Counted from the first letter of the stretch, positions 33,807-44,383 are shown. The stretch: 64,000 nt of DNA from an uncultured Eubacteriales bacterium (GCA_934477125.1 CAKSOL010000008.1:70585-134584), one strand, 5' to 3'. Notes: a model not told the origin generated them from the letters alone. Numbers and translations are program-made.

Positions 33807-35171
33807 ATGAAGTTCACAGCTTCCCAAAGTACGCAAAGAGGTAAGCTTGATGCCTTCGGCGCAGAGCTTGACCCGCATTTTTTTAATGAATATAACCGGG
33901 CTGACGGTTTTAATGAGGATGACTGGCAGCTTATATGCTCAAGAATACGTGATATGCGGCTCCATAAAATCCGTATGATGATTATGCCGGAATGGTTTGA
34001 ACCAAATAAGGCTTCCGGCGGGCATTTTGATATTGATTTTAACGATTTCGACTGGGATAACCAATATATGTACAGCGTATACCGCACGCTTGATATGGCG
34101 CAGGAATACGGCATAAGGGTAAATCTTACCCTTTGGGGCGCCTGGGCTTCACACGGCAGCTGGCTTGCATACAAAGGACTTGAATCCTGGGTTACGGCGC
34201 CTAACGATAACGACGAATGGAGCAAGAACTTCTGCGCCCTTTTAAAATATCTTACCGAAGTAAGGGGATATACCTGCATTACCGATATTACTCCGTATAA
34301 TGAACCGGCTGACGCCTACCGCAATGCTGACGGCAGGATTGTTTACGAGGAATACGAGAAAATGGTACGCAACCTTGATATGCACCTTAAAAGGCACGGC
34401 ATTAGGGATAAGGTTCAGCTTTGCCTTTCGGATGACGGCACAAAGCCCGACTGGGCATTCCGCTGTATAAAGCGTATGGCTGATATTTCCGAACGCTTCA
34501 ACTGCCATTGCTACCGTTTTTCAAGCTGGATATCTGATGATATGATATACGACTGGAACGATATGCACAAGCTTTTTATCAATACATATGCGCCCGGCGC
34601 GGTGTTTACATATAACGAATTCGGTTCAGACGCTTATATCGATTCGCACAACTGCAGAGATACCGATACCTATGACAGGGCGCTGCTTTACGCAAGAATG
34701 GCGGTAAACTTCCTTAATTCCGGCTGTAACGGAATGATACATTGGTGTCTGTTCGATGAAAATTACGGAAGTCCCAAACGTATGAACGTGGGACTTATGC
34801 GCTTTAAGGACAGCGGCTGGAGCGCAAGACCTATCTATTATGTGTGGTCGCTGATTACGCGTTATACCGTACCCGGTTCGGAAATTTATCCGCTTAGCTG
34901 CGATACCTCCGGTGCGGTAAGAGCCACGGCGCTTAAAGCGCCCGACGGTAAATGGACGGTGCTCGCAACCAATTTTTCGGACTGCGGCGCCGATATAGAG
35001 CTTGAGCTTGAAAATGCGGACGGTCTTAATTTCAGAAGACATACCGTAAGCGAAAGCACGCTGCCGGACGACAGCAATATAGTGCCTTTTGATAAGGAGT
35101 TTGAATACGGCAGCGGAATTTGTCAGACCGTACCGCCTAAGGGCTTTGTTGTGCTGACGCAGATTTCTTGA
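33807..35171 (+). CDS. Uncharacterised clan-A-like glycosidase, cytoplasmic form
   Basis: 454 residues from ATG 33807, with AAAGAGGG six bases before it; no signal peptide. The barrel starts with FGAELDPHFFNEYNRADG, then KIRMMIMPEWFEP. The likely acid/base is Glu166 in ITPYNEPADAY (the NEP motif of clan GH-A) and the likely nucleophile is Glu271 in TYNEFGSD. A beta-sandwich follows after residue about 370. It is clearly homologous to the lipoprotein at 46974 and the C-terminal domain of the protein at 52159. The CAZy family is not recognised. Being next to a sugar importer, it probably cuts imported oligosaccharides of the same substrate. Confidence 0.78.
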   Translation: MKFTASQSTQRGKLDAFGAELDPHFFNEYNRADGFNEDDWQLICSRIRDMRLHKIRMMIMPEWFEPNKASGGHFDIDFNDFDWDNQYMYSVYRTLDMAQEYGIRVNLTLWGAWASHGSWLAYKGLESWVTAPNDNDEWSKNFCALLKYLTEVRGYTCITDITPYNEPADAYRNADGRIVYEEYEKMVRNLDMHLKRHGIRDKVQLCLSDDGTKPDWAFRCIKRMADISERFNCHCYRFSSWISDDMIYDWNDMHKLFINTYAPGAVFTYNEFGSDAYIDSHNCRDTDTYDRALLYARMAVNFLNSGCNGMIHWCLFDENYGSPKRMNVGLMRFKDSGWSARPIYYVWSLITRYTVPGSEIYPLSCDTSGAVRATALKAPDGKWTVLATNFSDCGADIELELENADGLNFRRHTVSESTLPDDSNIVPFDKEFEYGSGICQTVPPKGFVVLTQIS

Positions 35172-35187
35172 TATCGGAGGAATAAAA

Positions 35188-36129
35188 ATGGCAAAAGAAA
35201 AAAGTGTGCTGCATAAGCGCGAAAGCAAATGGCAGATTATCAGGAAAAACCGCTTGCTGTATTTTATGATGCTGCCGGGACTTATATATTTTCTTATCTT
35301 TAAATATTTGCCGATGCCTACCGGTTTTGTTATAGCCTTTAAGGATTATATGCCCTGGGAGGGACTCGGCGGCAGCAAATGGGTGGGGCTTTATTATTTT
35401 AAACGTATTTTCACAAGCTCCGTTTTCCCAAGGCTTATGAAAAACACACTTATCCTTTCGGCGCTCAGTCTTGTATTTGCGTTTCCCTCGTCTATAATAC
35501 TGGCGCTTATGATTAACGAAGTAAAGGGCGGACCTTTCAAAAAGACGGTACAGACAATTTCGTATCTGCCCTACTTTATTTCCTGGGTAGTTGTTTCTGG
35601 TCTGCTTTATAATCTGCTTGATACCAACGCCGGAGTAATAAACAATATTCTTACCTCTTTGGGTATGCAGCCTGTAAGATGGTATGCCGAGCCGAATAAA
35701 TGGTATGTGATTATGACCATTGTTAAAATATGGAAAAGCTGCGGCTGGGGTACAATTACGTTTCTTGCCGCGATAACCAGCATAGACGTAGGTCTTTATG
35801 AAGCGGCTGTGGTTGACGGCGCCAATAAATTCCGTCAGATGTGGCATATAACGCTGCCGGGTATTATGCCCACCATTGTGGTAACCTTCATTCTTACCAT
35901 AGGTAAAATTTTTAAGGAGGATTTTGAAGCCATATATGCCATTGTGGGCACAAACGATGTACTGTATCAAACCATGGATGTGTTTGAAACCTGGGTGTAC
36001 AGAATGACGCTTAACGGAAGCTACAGTATGTCGTCTGCCATGGGACTTTTCCAGAATATCATTTCACTTGTACTTATTATCACAGCAAATAGGCTTGCCA
36101 AAAAATATGAGCAGGCAACAATTTGGTAA
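35188..36129 (+). CDS. Sugar ABC permease, LplB-like
   Basis: 313 residues, about six membrane helices. The EAA loop is YEAAVVDGANKFRQMWHITL, typical for CUT1 permeases of the LplB group that import large oligosaccharides. The N-terminus (RKNRLLYFMMLPGLIYFLIF) is also typical. It lies 16 bases after the glycosidase gene and 12 before the second permease, so the genes form one transcript. Confidence 0.92.
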   Translation: MAKEKSVLHKRESKWQIIRKNRLLYFMMLPGLIYFLIFKYLPMPTGFVIAFKDYMPWEGLGGSKWVGLYYFKRIFTSSVFPRLMKNTLILSALSLVFAFPSSIILALMINEVKGGPFKKTVQTISYLPYFISWVVVSGLLYNLLDTNAGVINNILTSLGMQPVRWYAEPNKWYVIMTIVKIWKSCGWGTITFLAAITSIDVGLYEAAVVDGANKFRQMWHITLPGIMPTIVVTFILTIGKIFKEDFEAIYAIVGTNDVLYQTMDVFETWVYRMTLNGSYSMSSAMGLFQNIISLVLIITANRLAKKYEQATIW

Positions 36130-36141
36130 GGGGGCGGCAAT

Positions 36142-37017
36142 ATGAAGCTATCTTTGGGAGAAAAGATTTTCAAGGTAATCAATGTGTTTATGCTGATACT
36201 GCTGTCAGCGGTGTTTATTGTGCCTTACCTTATCGTGCTTTCATCCTCGGTTTCGGATGAGCTTGCTTTATTGAAGGACGGCTATTCGGTAATTCCGCGC
36301 GGCGTTACACTTGCCGCATACGAGTTTATTTTTAAAAACTGTCCTATACTTCTGCGGTCTGTTTTCAATAGTGTAGGAGTTACTATTGTCGGGACGCTTC
36401 TCGGTCTTGCGGTTCAGCTTATGCTCGGCTACGGAATGTCCAAGACCTATCTGCCCGGATATAAGATAATCAATTTTTTGATTATGTTCACTATGATGTT
36501 CGGCGGCGGTCTTGTTCCGTCCTATCTTATCAATAAGGCTTTGGGACTGGTCGATTCCTACTGGGCGCTTATACTTCCGGGACTTTGCAGCTCCTGGAAC
36601 CTGCTTTTGATACGGAACTATTTTCAGGGTCAGTCGGTAGCCTTGGAGGAGGCTGCCTCTATCGACGGCGCTTCCCAGTTCCAGATATTTACGAAAATTG
36701 CCGTTCCTACGGCAAAGCCGATTATAGCTACCATAGCGCTTTTTGCAGGGGTAGGCGGCTGGAACGACTGGTATCTTGCAATGCTTTATATACAGGACAG
36801 AAGCAAATACCCCATACAGCAGGTTATCAGAGAATTACTTGCAAATTTCAGCGTCTTGGTTGAAAACAGCGCGGCGCTTAACAATACCTCGGTATTGCCG
36901 CAGGAATCGGCAAAAATGGCGGCGGTAGTCGTAGGCTCCCTGCCTATTATACTGGTTTATCCGTTTTTGCAGAAATATTTTATCAACGGTATGATGCTGG
37001 GCTCAATTAAAGAATAA
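36142..37017 (+). CDS. Sugar ABC permease, LplC/YtcP-like
   Basis: 291 residues with six helices; EAA loop LEEAASIDGASQFQIFTKIA, and the usual C-terminus FINGMMLGSIKE. It pairs with the LplB-like permease. No ATPase gene is found in this block, so the pair probably uses a shared MsmX-type ATPase encoded elsewhere, as is known for many Firmicutes importers of this class. Confidence 0.92.
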   Translation: MKLSLGEKIFKVINVFMLILLSAVFIVPYLIVLSSSVSDELALLKDGYSVIPRGVTLAAYEFIFKNCPILLRSVFNSVGVTIVGTLLGLAVQLMLGYGMSKTYLPGYKIINFLIMFTMMFGGGLVPSYLINKALGLVDSYWALILPGLCSSWNLLLIRNYFQGQSVALEEAASIDGASQFQIFTKIAVPTAKPIIATIALFAGVGGWNDWYLAMLYIQDRSKYPIQQVIRELLANFSVLVENSAALNNTSVLPQESAKMAAVVVGSLPIILVYPFLQKYFINGMMLGSIKE

Positions 37018-37100
37018 CGGAAATTTTAATGCGAAATAATAGCCGCAGTTCTGCACCTTTTTATTTGTGCTGACGCTTGTGCGGCAGAATGGAGATTGTT

Positions 37101-38624
37101 ATGAAAAAAATGTTAAAACGTGTACTTTCTGTGATAACGGCGGCAGCCTGTGTCTGTACCTGCATTGCCGGATGCGGCAAAAAAGGTGAGGAAAGCAGCG
37201 GTACTAAAGTCGTTATCTACTGCGCAGGCTCTAAGGTTTCGGGCGCTAACGACGCTGCGGTTAAAAAGGCAATCGAAAAGAAATTCAAGGAAGATACCGG
37301 TAATGAAATCAACCTTGAAATAAAGCTTTTCACAAACGCCGACTTTAATACTAAGGTTGACCTTGCAATCGCCGGCGGCGACCAGATAGACGGTATTGTA
37401 AATTACATCGGCTCGTCTGACGCTCTTGACCGTTTTATTTCGCGCAATAATTTTGCAACCGACCTTACCGAGCTTGTAAATGAATACGGTACGCATCTTA
37501 AATCCGTTATTCCCGAAATAGCCTTTGACCATGCAACCTATAACGGTCAGCTTGCGGCAATTCCCAGCGTTACACAGGAAAATGCGTTCGGTATACTTAT
37601 CCGCACCGACTGGCTCAAGGAAGCAAATCTCGAAATTCCCACTACTATTTCCGAATTTGAAACCGTTATGGAAGCCTTTAAAAAACGCGATGGAAACGTT
37701 GTGCCGCTGGTCGGATATTCTTGGGACCTTGACCGTGTAATCCTTGCCGGAGCTTACGGTACGGTTTCTTCCTCTTACTATTATCTTGACGATTCCGGAA
37801 CTCTGCTTCCCGGCTTCCTTAACCCAAAATATAAGAATGTTCTTTCCAAGTGCTATGAATGGGTAAAGAGCGGCTGGTGGGACATCGATAATGCAAGCCG
37901 TACAGAAAGCTCTATCGACAACCTCTTTGTGGGCGGCCGTGCCGGTATCTATGTACAGTATCCCGAAATTTATCATTTGATTGAAATTGCGCGTAAGTGT
38001 AAACAGGCTGATTCCAAGGCCACCTTTGAAGTTATCGGACCGCTTGAGGGACCGAACGGCGACAAGGGCGTTCAGAAGCAGAATGTCGCGTTTTCTGGTA
38101 TGATGGTACCCAAGTCCTCCAAAAATGCAGAATTGGTTGTAAAGTATATGGACTGGATGGTTTCCGACGTTAAAAACTATGAGCTTTGCGCCTATGGTAT
38201 AGAGGGTACCGACTGGGTTGATTCCGGAGAGGGCAAACGCGGTCTCCCGGATAAAAACAGCACCGACGTTGTAAATATGTATTCCGGCTGCTATGCACCG
38301 ATAGAGTTTACCAACCTTTCCGACAGAGTATGGGATACCTATTCCGAACAGGAGCTCGGCTGGATTGAGGCCGTAAGAAGCTATCCCACATTTTCCGATG
38401 CCCGCGAAGGCGTGTTCTTCCCGTATCTTGACAACGATATGTCAAGCAAGTATTCAAGCGCCAGCACGGATTTCCAGACTAATACGCTTTCTCCCGCGCG
38501 TGCCGGTCTAAAGGATACCTCCAAAACCTTTGAGTCTGCGGTTGAAGCATTCAAGCTTTCAAATAAGGATTATCTTGAATGGATGAATCAGTATTATAAA
38601 GAAAACAAGAAAACCTATAACTAA
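37101..38624 (+). CDS. Sugar-binding lipoprotein of the ABC importer
   Basis: 507 residues from ATG 37101 (GGAG about six bases before it). The lipobox is CIAGC after a short hydrophobic stretch; the mature part has the layout of family-1 extracellular solute-binding proteins of LplA type (IPSVTQENAFGILIRTDWL, VEAFKLSNKDYLEWMNQYY at the C-terminus). The 83-base gap to the permease gene can form a small stem (GCCGCA at 37042 with TGCGGC at 37080), which may favour higher expression of this gene than of the permeases, as often seen. It binds the oligosaccharide outside the membrane. Confidence 0.9.
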   Translation: MKKMLKRVLSVITAAACVCTCIAGCGKKGEESSGTKVVIYCAGSKVSGANDAAVKKAIEKKFKEDTGNEINLEIKLFTNADFNTKVDLAIAGGDQIDGIVNYIGSSDALDRFISRNNFATDLTELVNEYGTHLKSVIPEIAFDHATYNGQLAAIPSVTQENAFGILIRTDWLKEANLEIPTTISEFETVMEAFKKRDGNVVPLVGYSWDLDRVILAGAYGTVSSSYYYLDDSGTLLPGFLNPKYKNVLSKCYEWVKSGWWDIDNASRTESSIDNLFVGGRAGIYVQYPEIYHLIEIARKCKQADSKATFEVIGPLEGPNGDKGVQKQNVAFSGMMVPKSSKNAELVVKYMDWMVSDVKNYELCAYGIEGTDWVDSGEGKRGLPDKNSTDVVNMYSGCYAPIEFTNLSDRVWDTYSEQELGWIEAVRSYPTFSDAREGVFFPYLDNDMSSKYSSASTDFQTNTLSPARAGLKDTSKTFESAVEAFKLSNKDYLEWMNQYYKENKKTYN

Positions 38625-38642
38625 ACTTTGAGAGGTAATTTT

Positions 38643-39674
38643 ATGAAATTGTTCGGAAAATTTATATGTCTTGCGGCAGCGTTGGTATTGGTTGTGTCCT
38701 GCTCGGTATCGGCGTTTGGTCTTAATGTTCTTGAGGACGCCAAATCACGCTGGATTTTGGGCGACGAATACGGCGGCGCCGTCGGCTGGAACGACGACGG
38801 TTCATTCACCGTTTACGGCAAAAGCGGTATTGCTACATATACCGGCGTTAAGTTCTATGATGAAGAAATCACCGTTAAATTCAAAACAAGCATTGCTTCG
38901 GCGGACGGCTGGGCTGCTATCTATCTCAGAAACAATATAGACGCAAGCCTGCTTACAAGCAAGGATGACGGCGGCGGAGTACGCGCGTTTCCCTGGTACG
39001 GCAAGGGGCAGCCCTTCAGCATAAATATTAAAAACGACCGTGTAAGCCTTTCGCAGTGCTATGCGGATGAGCTTCAGCCTTCGGGGCTCGGTATCGGTAC
39101 GCCTGCCGGTCAGTATAACCCTTGCGACGGCAGCGAGCATACAATCAAATTTAAGTGTTATGAGCTTAATTCCAACCAAACCATTATTACCGTATATTAT
39201 GACGGCGTACAGGCGTTTGATTATTCCTATACCTATAATGAAGAGCACGAGCCCAAAAAGGAAGCCGGTTATCTTTCATTTGCCTGCTATAATTCGGGCG
39301 ACTGGCTGCAGATTATTTCGGTAGAAGCGCCTGACGGTACGGTTGAGTTTACCAAGGATACCGTTACATCATCTTCTTCGCAAAGCGCCGGAACTCAGAC
39401 AGGTAATAACGGTGCCGACAATAATAAACCGGCAGGGAAAAACGATATTGATTACAGCGCGGAATATAACCGCACAAGCTCGCCTTCCGGAACAATAAAG
39501 AGAAATAAATCAAACGGCAGCGCGTCTGTTATTTGGTATGTCGTGTGTGCTGCGGGCGGCGTTGCGGCAGGCGCCGCAGGTGCTGTGCTTGTAATGAAAC
39601 TGACAGGCAGGAAAAAGACCGCTGCAGCGGAAGCTCCGGAAAACAGCGGTAAAACAGATTTGCCCGAAGAATAA
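38643..39674 (+). CDS. Membrane-anchored surface protein with concanavalin-like module
   Basis: 343 residues from ATG 38643, with GAGAGGT before it. There is a signal peptide (about 1-25) and one LamG/DUF1080-like module (about 30-240: SRWILGDEYGGAVGW, GIATYTGVKFYDEEITVKF, AIYLRNNIDASLL). A Ser/Thr/Asn/Gly-rich linker (about 245-300) leads to a single membrane helix (VIWYVVCAAGGVAAGAAGAV) with a basic tail RKK. No catalytic motif is seen; a role in holding polysaccharide at the cell surface is inferred. It directly follows the importer genes. Confidence 0.75.
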   Translation: MKLFGKFICLAAALVLVVSCSVSAFGLNVLEDAKSRWILGDEYGGAVGWNDDGSFTVYGKSGIATYTGVKFYDEEITVKFKTSIASADGWAAIYLRNNIDASLLTSKDDGGGVRAFPWYGKGQPFSINIKNDRVSLSQCYADELQPSGLGIGTPAGQYNPCDGSEHTIKFKCYELNSNQTIITVYYDGVQAFDYSYTYNEEHEPKKEAGYLSFACYNSGDWLQIISVEAPDGTVEFTKDTVTSSSSQSAGTQTGNNGADNNKPAGKNDIDYSAEYNRTSSPSGTIKRNKSNGSASVIWYVVCAAGGVAAGAAGAVLVMKLTGRKKTAAAEAPENSGKTDLPEE

Positions 39675-39776
39675 ACTTAAAAAATCAAAAGGGGCGTTGC
39701 GGCTGAAAGCTATATCGCGCAAAACAGCCGGTCGGTAATAAAAAGAGATTTATTAAAATTAAAAAGGAGAAAAGGT

Positions 39777-42700
39777 ATGAAAAAATTTCTATGTTTCCTC
39801 TCGGCGCTTGCTCTTTTACTGTCGGCGCTGCCGTTTCAGCTTATTTCCCTTGCTGATGCTGCGGCTGACAATTCTCAGGAAAAATTTAACCTTTTCAGCG
39901 CAAATTCTTATTATTGGAAAAAAGCAAACTGGAGTGACAGCAATTCTCTGGCAAACGGTCAGCTTGTGCTTTATAACGGCATATATGTTTATGCCGGCTA
40001 TGAGCTTTCAAACGAAAAGGTAACCTATGTTGTAAATCACAACAGCTCGGTTTCAGGCAGCTATGACATTTATCTTCGCAGCGATGTGGATTATGACAGC
40101 ATTGAGACTTCGACGGCCGCTATCCAATCAGGCGACCCTATTTTAATTCGTTACAGCCTGAAGGATAAGGAATTTTTAATATTTGAAGGCTCATACGCAA
40201 GCAGTAATGTAAAGGCTAAAATGTGGATAGACCTTACTGATAACAATGACCACACGGTAGAGATTATAACTGACGAGGATGCCGGTTCAAACACTACAAA
40301 GCTGCGGATTTGTGTTGACGGTAAATTTCTTACAGACTATACAAACGCCGATAAGCCCGACTATTGTGTATTCGACGGCATAAAGGGCAGCGGCAATATT
40401 GCCCTTGCTCAATTCGTAAATCAAAATATTGCCTTTAAGGGACTTTATATTGACGGCGTAACCTATGACCCTTATTATACCGAAAGCTTTGTTGCGGATT
40501 TTGAAAATGCCGGCGGTCTTACGGTAGATAATGTTGATTCCGGCGGCGCTCAGGCTTCTGTTTCAACAGCCGCCGCCCATTCCGGTACAGCCTCTGTATA
40601 TCTGGATGATTCGTCCAGCGGTACAGTCAGATTTGCGCTTGATATCTCTTCAACCCAAAAGGCGCTTAAACCGGACACCGTTTACAGGGTTACCGCCTGG
40701 GTAAAGGCAGTAGATAAGGTCGGAAAAAATATCAATTTCTCCCCTAAGGCTGTTAACGGACGCAACTCGGTTTCAGGCGCTGCCGGCAATATTGAAAAGG
40801 CGTTCTCATGGTGGGGTCTCAACAATAACTGGGCAACTCTTATGGATAAAGACGAAACCGGCGATTGGTGCAAGGTGCTGATTACCGACAGCTTTACCGT
40901 CGATACCGACCGTAATTTCCCTGTCGTAAGCATATGGGCAACAGGTGCCGGGTCGGGCTGGTATATCGATGATGTAGCCTTTGAGACTGTTATGTCCGAT
41001 GAACCTGCGGTTCCCGAAAATACCGCTTACGGTACGGTAAGCTATACCAATTATTTAAAGCTCAATTCAAATTCTACGCCTGTTGATACCGTTCCTGTCT
41101 GCGTCGGCGACAGTATAACCGCTACGGCTGCACCTGCTTCCGGTTATCGCTTTACCGGCTGGTATAAAGGCGGAAGCTGCGTAAGTCAGTCGGTTGTATA
41201 TAAATTTATTACCGACGGTATACCCGTTACCGCGCGTTTTGAAAAGCTCGACAGTTCACACATATATCAAGGCTGGGAACAGCAGGGAGCAGACGGCTTT
41301 GAATATAAGGTGGCTCAAAACAGCGCCGGGGCAATAATTACCGATACTGTTTCCCATACCGGAAACTATAGCGTAAAGGTAGCTGAAAATAACGGTCAGG
41401 CGAACTATCTTTTCTCATGCTCGGATAATACAACTCCCGCGCTTGAAGCCGGAAAAGAATATCAGGCGTTCATTTGGGTAAAGCCAAGCGAAACGGGCAG
41501 AATGAATATTCAGCTTTACGGCGTTGCCGACCGCAACTCAAATGCCAACACCACGCGGCTTGCGTCAATCGACAGCGCCACAAAGTCTAAAATTACCGCT
41601 ATGGCAGCCGGTTCTACCGGTGACGGCTGGTACAGGGTTTGTATAGGATGCTTTACCGCCGTTGAAAACAGACCATATGTTTCAATCTACTGCTGGGTAA
41701 GCAATGGAACCGATTTTGAATGGTATTACGATGATTTAGAGCTTATCGCTCTTGAGGACGGCTGTTCTGTTCAGGATTTTGAAAACATTCCTGCCAATTT
41801 CTCTATGAATTCGGGAAGTGCGGCAGCAGCGGTTACCGATACCGAAGCTATCAGCGGAAATCATTCGCTGATGATAAAAACCGGAGATAGCGGCTCTAAC
41901 GTATTTACCGCTTTGTTTGATAATTCGGTTTCCGCGCTGGAAACCGGTTCAAGCTACAGACTTACTATGTGGCTTAAAATAAAACAGGCGGGCGGAAATC
42001 TTAACTTTAAGCTTAACTCGGTAGATACCGCAAACGATTGTACCGCTAAGGCTATTGACAGCTTTGCCGATGAACAAATCACCAAGGGCAGACTTGCCAC
42101 CTACTACACCAATAAAGCCGGCGTAAAGTACTACGGTGTTGACAGCAATACCGCCACCGACTGGTACCGGGCTTGTATTACCGATTATTATGTGTCCGGC
42201 GGAAAATATGCCAAGCTTTATATATGGGTCCCCGCCAACACGGAATTTTATATTGATAAAATAGAATTCACCAAGATTAACACCGTTACGGTAAATGTTG
42301 AGGGTGCAGGCCGGGTATCCGCTTCAAACGGCTTGACTTATAAAGAGCTTAACTCAACCTCTTTGACCTTAAGCGTAGGAATTTCCGCTAAGGAAACGGT
42401 TCATCTTACAGCGCTTGCCGATAAGGGTCATACCTTTGCCGGATGGTATCGGGACGGAGCATTGGTATGCTCTGACACAGCCTTTGATGTTATTCCCGAA
42501 GAAAGCTTAACCTATACCGCTGTGTTTGAGGGCAGCGCACCCGTTTATGATGAAATAACCTCCGAAAGTATTTCTCAAACCCTTACAACAGGGGACGCAG
42601 CCACCGTTACAAACGAGCAGTTTATAAACGAAGCCCTGCTCAGCACCGGAAATTCCGACAGAATTGCAGCGGCTATGAAAAAGGCGGCAAACGGCGAAGC

Positions 42701-44282
42701 TATTACCGTCGGTTTTATAGGCGGCTCTATTACCGAGGGCTCAGGCGCTTCGGATAAAACCAAGTCCTGGGCATATACCGTTTATAACTGGTTCACAAGG
42801 GCATTCCCCGAAAGCAATATAGAATATGTTAATGCGGCTATTGCCGGTTCTTATTCAAGACTTGGCGTCACCTATACCGAAACACAGCTTATGGCAGCCG
42901 AGCCCGACATCGTATTCATTGATTACAGCGTAAACGACAGCAGCGGTATGTATATGGATTCTTATGAAACCATTATCCGCACAGTCCTTGCAGGCGAGAA
43001 CCGACCCGGACTTGCAATGATTGACTTTACAAGAAAGTCGACAGACCAATACTCGTATTATAACCAAGAGCTTATTTACGATGCTTTGGGTGTATATTAC
43101 GGTCTGCCCATTATAAACATTCACAGCGCAATCACACCTTTCTTTGAGTCAGGACTTCTGAATTGGAGTGATTACAGCGACGACAGTATCCATCCGAATG
43201 ATACAGGTCACGCTATGGTGGCAGCCGCTGTAATAAATTATCTTGAACAGGCAAAGGCTTATTCCGAAGAAAGTGTCGGCTTTGCACCCGCCGCGCTGAA
43301 AGAGAACTGGTATTATGCCGAGTCCGAGCTTTACGGCGCATTGATGTCCTATGCCGACCAGCTTAATGCTTCGGCAGTCGGCTTTACACCGAACGGAAGC
43401 GTCAGCAGGTTTGGCTGGACTGCATACAATTCTGCTGCCGCAGGCGCAGAGCTTACCTTCAATCTTAAAAACTGCAGAGAAGCGGTTATAGTTTACGGAC
43501 AGAGCGGCGCGGTTGTGCCGTCGGATATGGAAATCTATGTAAACGGCGAGCTTTACACTACCGTAAGCCCGGTTAAGGATTCTACTCCGTGGTGCGTTGC
43601 AAGCATCACATCGGTTGAAGCGATCGATATGGAAATCAGGATTGCAGCCTTAGAGAATTCTGTCTGCAATATCGCCGGTGTTTATGCCGCGATAGACGAT
43701 GATACCGCCAATTCGGCAAGAAATCTGCGCAGTAAGATCGGCGCTTTGTCAGAGCTTGACCTCGATACCGCCGATACCGTTATAAGCTCCGCAAGGGCTG
43801 CATTCGGCGCCGCCTCCGATGATACTCTTAAATTTGTAAATAATGCTCAGTCGGTTATCAGCTCTGCCGAAAGCGCGGTAAGCGATATTAAGTCGCTTGT
43901 AAACGCTGAAAATGCGGTAAATACCGCTGAAATCACATCTGCGGTATGTGAAAACGGTGTTATAACGCTTATATCAGGCGTTGACGCTAAACAGTATAAC
44001 AGCTTTGCAAGCCTTGGATTTACAGTAAATGCCTACGGCGTTGCCGTTATTCCGACAGCAAAACTTGGCACGGAGCTTAAAAAGACAACCGACAGAGCCG
44101 AAACCAAGGAATACGAAGCCTTCGGGAAGCGTACATTGTTCAAAACCAATATAACCGGTGTAAATACCGAAAAAAGAATGCAGACCGAGCTTACAGCACG
44201 CTCCTATGTAACCTATATGAGAGACGGCATAACGGTTAGCGTGTATGCTGATACCTTTACGGTAACATATTCTGCAAACTGA
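39777..44282 (+). CDS. Giant secreted multidomain SGNH esterase
   Basis: 1501 residues; AAGGAGA before the ATG. Order: signal peptide (1-28), LamG-like module (about 36-235), CBM4/9-like jelly-roll (about 239-405), InlB-type bacterial repeat (about 415-490, ASGYRFTGWYKGG), second jelly-roll (about 495-655), third (about 663-830), second InlB-type repeat (about 837-915, DKGHTFAGWYRDG). The SGNH hydrolase follows (about 960-1165) with FIGGSITEGSG (Ser984), SVNDSSG (Asn at about 1052) and DSIHPNDTGH. A further beta region and a C-terminal domain (about 1385-1501) shared with the proteins at 52159 and 59619 complete it. No anchor is seen; it is probably released and held by its carbohydrate-binding modules. 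It likely removes acyl groups from a polysaccharide. Confidence 0.83.
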   Translation: MKKFLCFLSALALLLSALPFQLISLADAAADNSQEKFNLFSANSYYWKKANWSDSNSLANGQLVLYNGIYVYAGYELSNEKVTYVVNHNSSVSGSYDIYLRSDVDYDSIETSTAAIQSGDPILIRYSLKDKEFLIFEGSYASSNVKAKMWIDLTDNNDHTVEIITDEDAGSNTTKLRICVDGKFLTDYTNADKPDYCVFDGIKGSGNIALAQFVNQNIAFKGLYIDGVTYDPYYTESFVADFENAGGLTVDNVDSGGAQASVSTAAAHSGTASVYLDDSSSGTVRFALDISSTQKALKPDTVYRVTAWVKAVDKVGKNINFSPKAVNGRNSVSGAAGNIEKAFSWWGLNNNWATLMDKDETGDWCKVLITDSFTVDTDRNFPVVSIWATGAGSGWYIDDVAFETVMSDEPAVPENTAYGTVSYTNYLKLNSNSTPVDTVPVCVGDSITATAAPASGYRFTGWYKGGSCVSQSVVYKFITDGIPVTARFEKLDSSHIYQGWEQQGADGFEYKVAQNSAGAIITDTVSHTGNYSVKVAENNGQANYLFSCSDNTTPALEAGKEYQAFIWVKPSETGRMNIQLYGVADRNSNANTTRLASIDSATKSKITAMAAGSTGDGWYRVCIGCFTAVENRPYVSIYCWVSNGTDFEWYYDDLELIALEDGCSVQDFENIPANFSMNSGSAAAAVTDTEAISGNHSLMIKTGDSGSNVFTALFDNSVSALETGSSYRLTMWLKIKQAGGNLNFKLNSVDTANDCTAKAIDSFADEQITKGRLATYYTNKAGVKYYGVDSNTATDWYRACITDYYVSGGKYAKLYIWVPANTEFYIDKIEFTKINTVTVNVEGAGRVSASNGLTYKELNSTSLTLSVGISAKETVHLTALADKGHTFAGWYRDGALVCSDTAFDVIPEESLTYTAVFEGSAPVYDEITSESISQTLTTGDAATVTNEQFINEALLSTGNSDRIAAAMKKAANGEAITVGFIGGSITEGSGASDKTKSWAYTVYNWFTRAFPESNIEYVNAAIAGSYSRLGVTYTETQLMAAEPDIVFIDYSVNDSSGMYMDSYETIIRTVLAGENRPGLAMIDFTRKSTDQYSYYNQELIYDALGVYYGLPIINIHSAITPFFESGLLNWSDYSDDSIHPNDTGHAMVAAAVINYLEQAKAYSEESVGFAPAALKENWYYAESELYGALMSYADQLNASAVGFTPNGSVSRFGWTAYNSAAAGAELTFNLKNCREAVIVYGQSGAVVPSDMEIYVNGELYTTVSPVKDSTPWCVASITSVEAIDMEIRIAALENSVCNIAGVYAAIDDDTANSARNLRSKIGALSELDLDTADTVISSARAAFGAASDDTLKFVNNAQSVISSAESAVSDIKSLVNAENAVNTAEITSAVCENGVITLISGVDAKQYNSFASLGFTVNAYGVAVIPTAKLGTELKKTTDRAETKEYEAFGKRTLFKTNITGVNTEKRMQTELTARSYVTYMRDGITVSVYADTFTVTYSAN

Positions 44283-44292
44283 TGGGCTTTAT

Positions 44293-44321
44293 CGGCTGGC
44301 TGTCTTACAGACTGTCAGCCG
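44293..44321. other. Hairpin between two surface-protein genes
   Basis: Arms 44293-44305 and 44309-44321 pair with one mismatch and one G-T pair around a three-base loop. No T tract follows, so it more likely marks a processing or stability site than a terminator. Confidence 0.5.
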
Positions 44322-44383
44322 GAAAAGGGCTTCAACCGGTCAAAAACCGCTTTTGTCAGCCTTGTCACGAAAGGATTGATTTT

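Noticed and set aside
39777..44282. S-layer, LPxTG or dockerin anchor on the giant esterase
   Set aside because: The C-terminus has neither a hydrophobic tail nor SLH or dockerin repeats.
44282..44383. Upstream extension of the sortase-type surface protein
   Set aside because: It contains the intergenic hairpin and precedes a typical signal peptide starting at ATG 44384.
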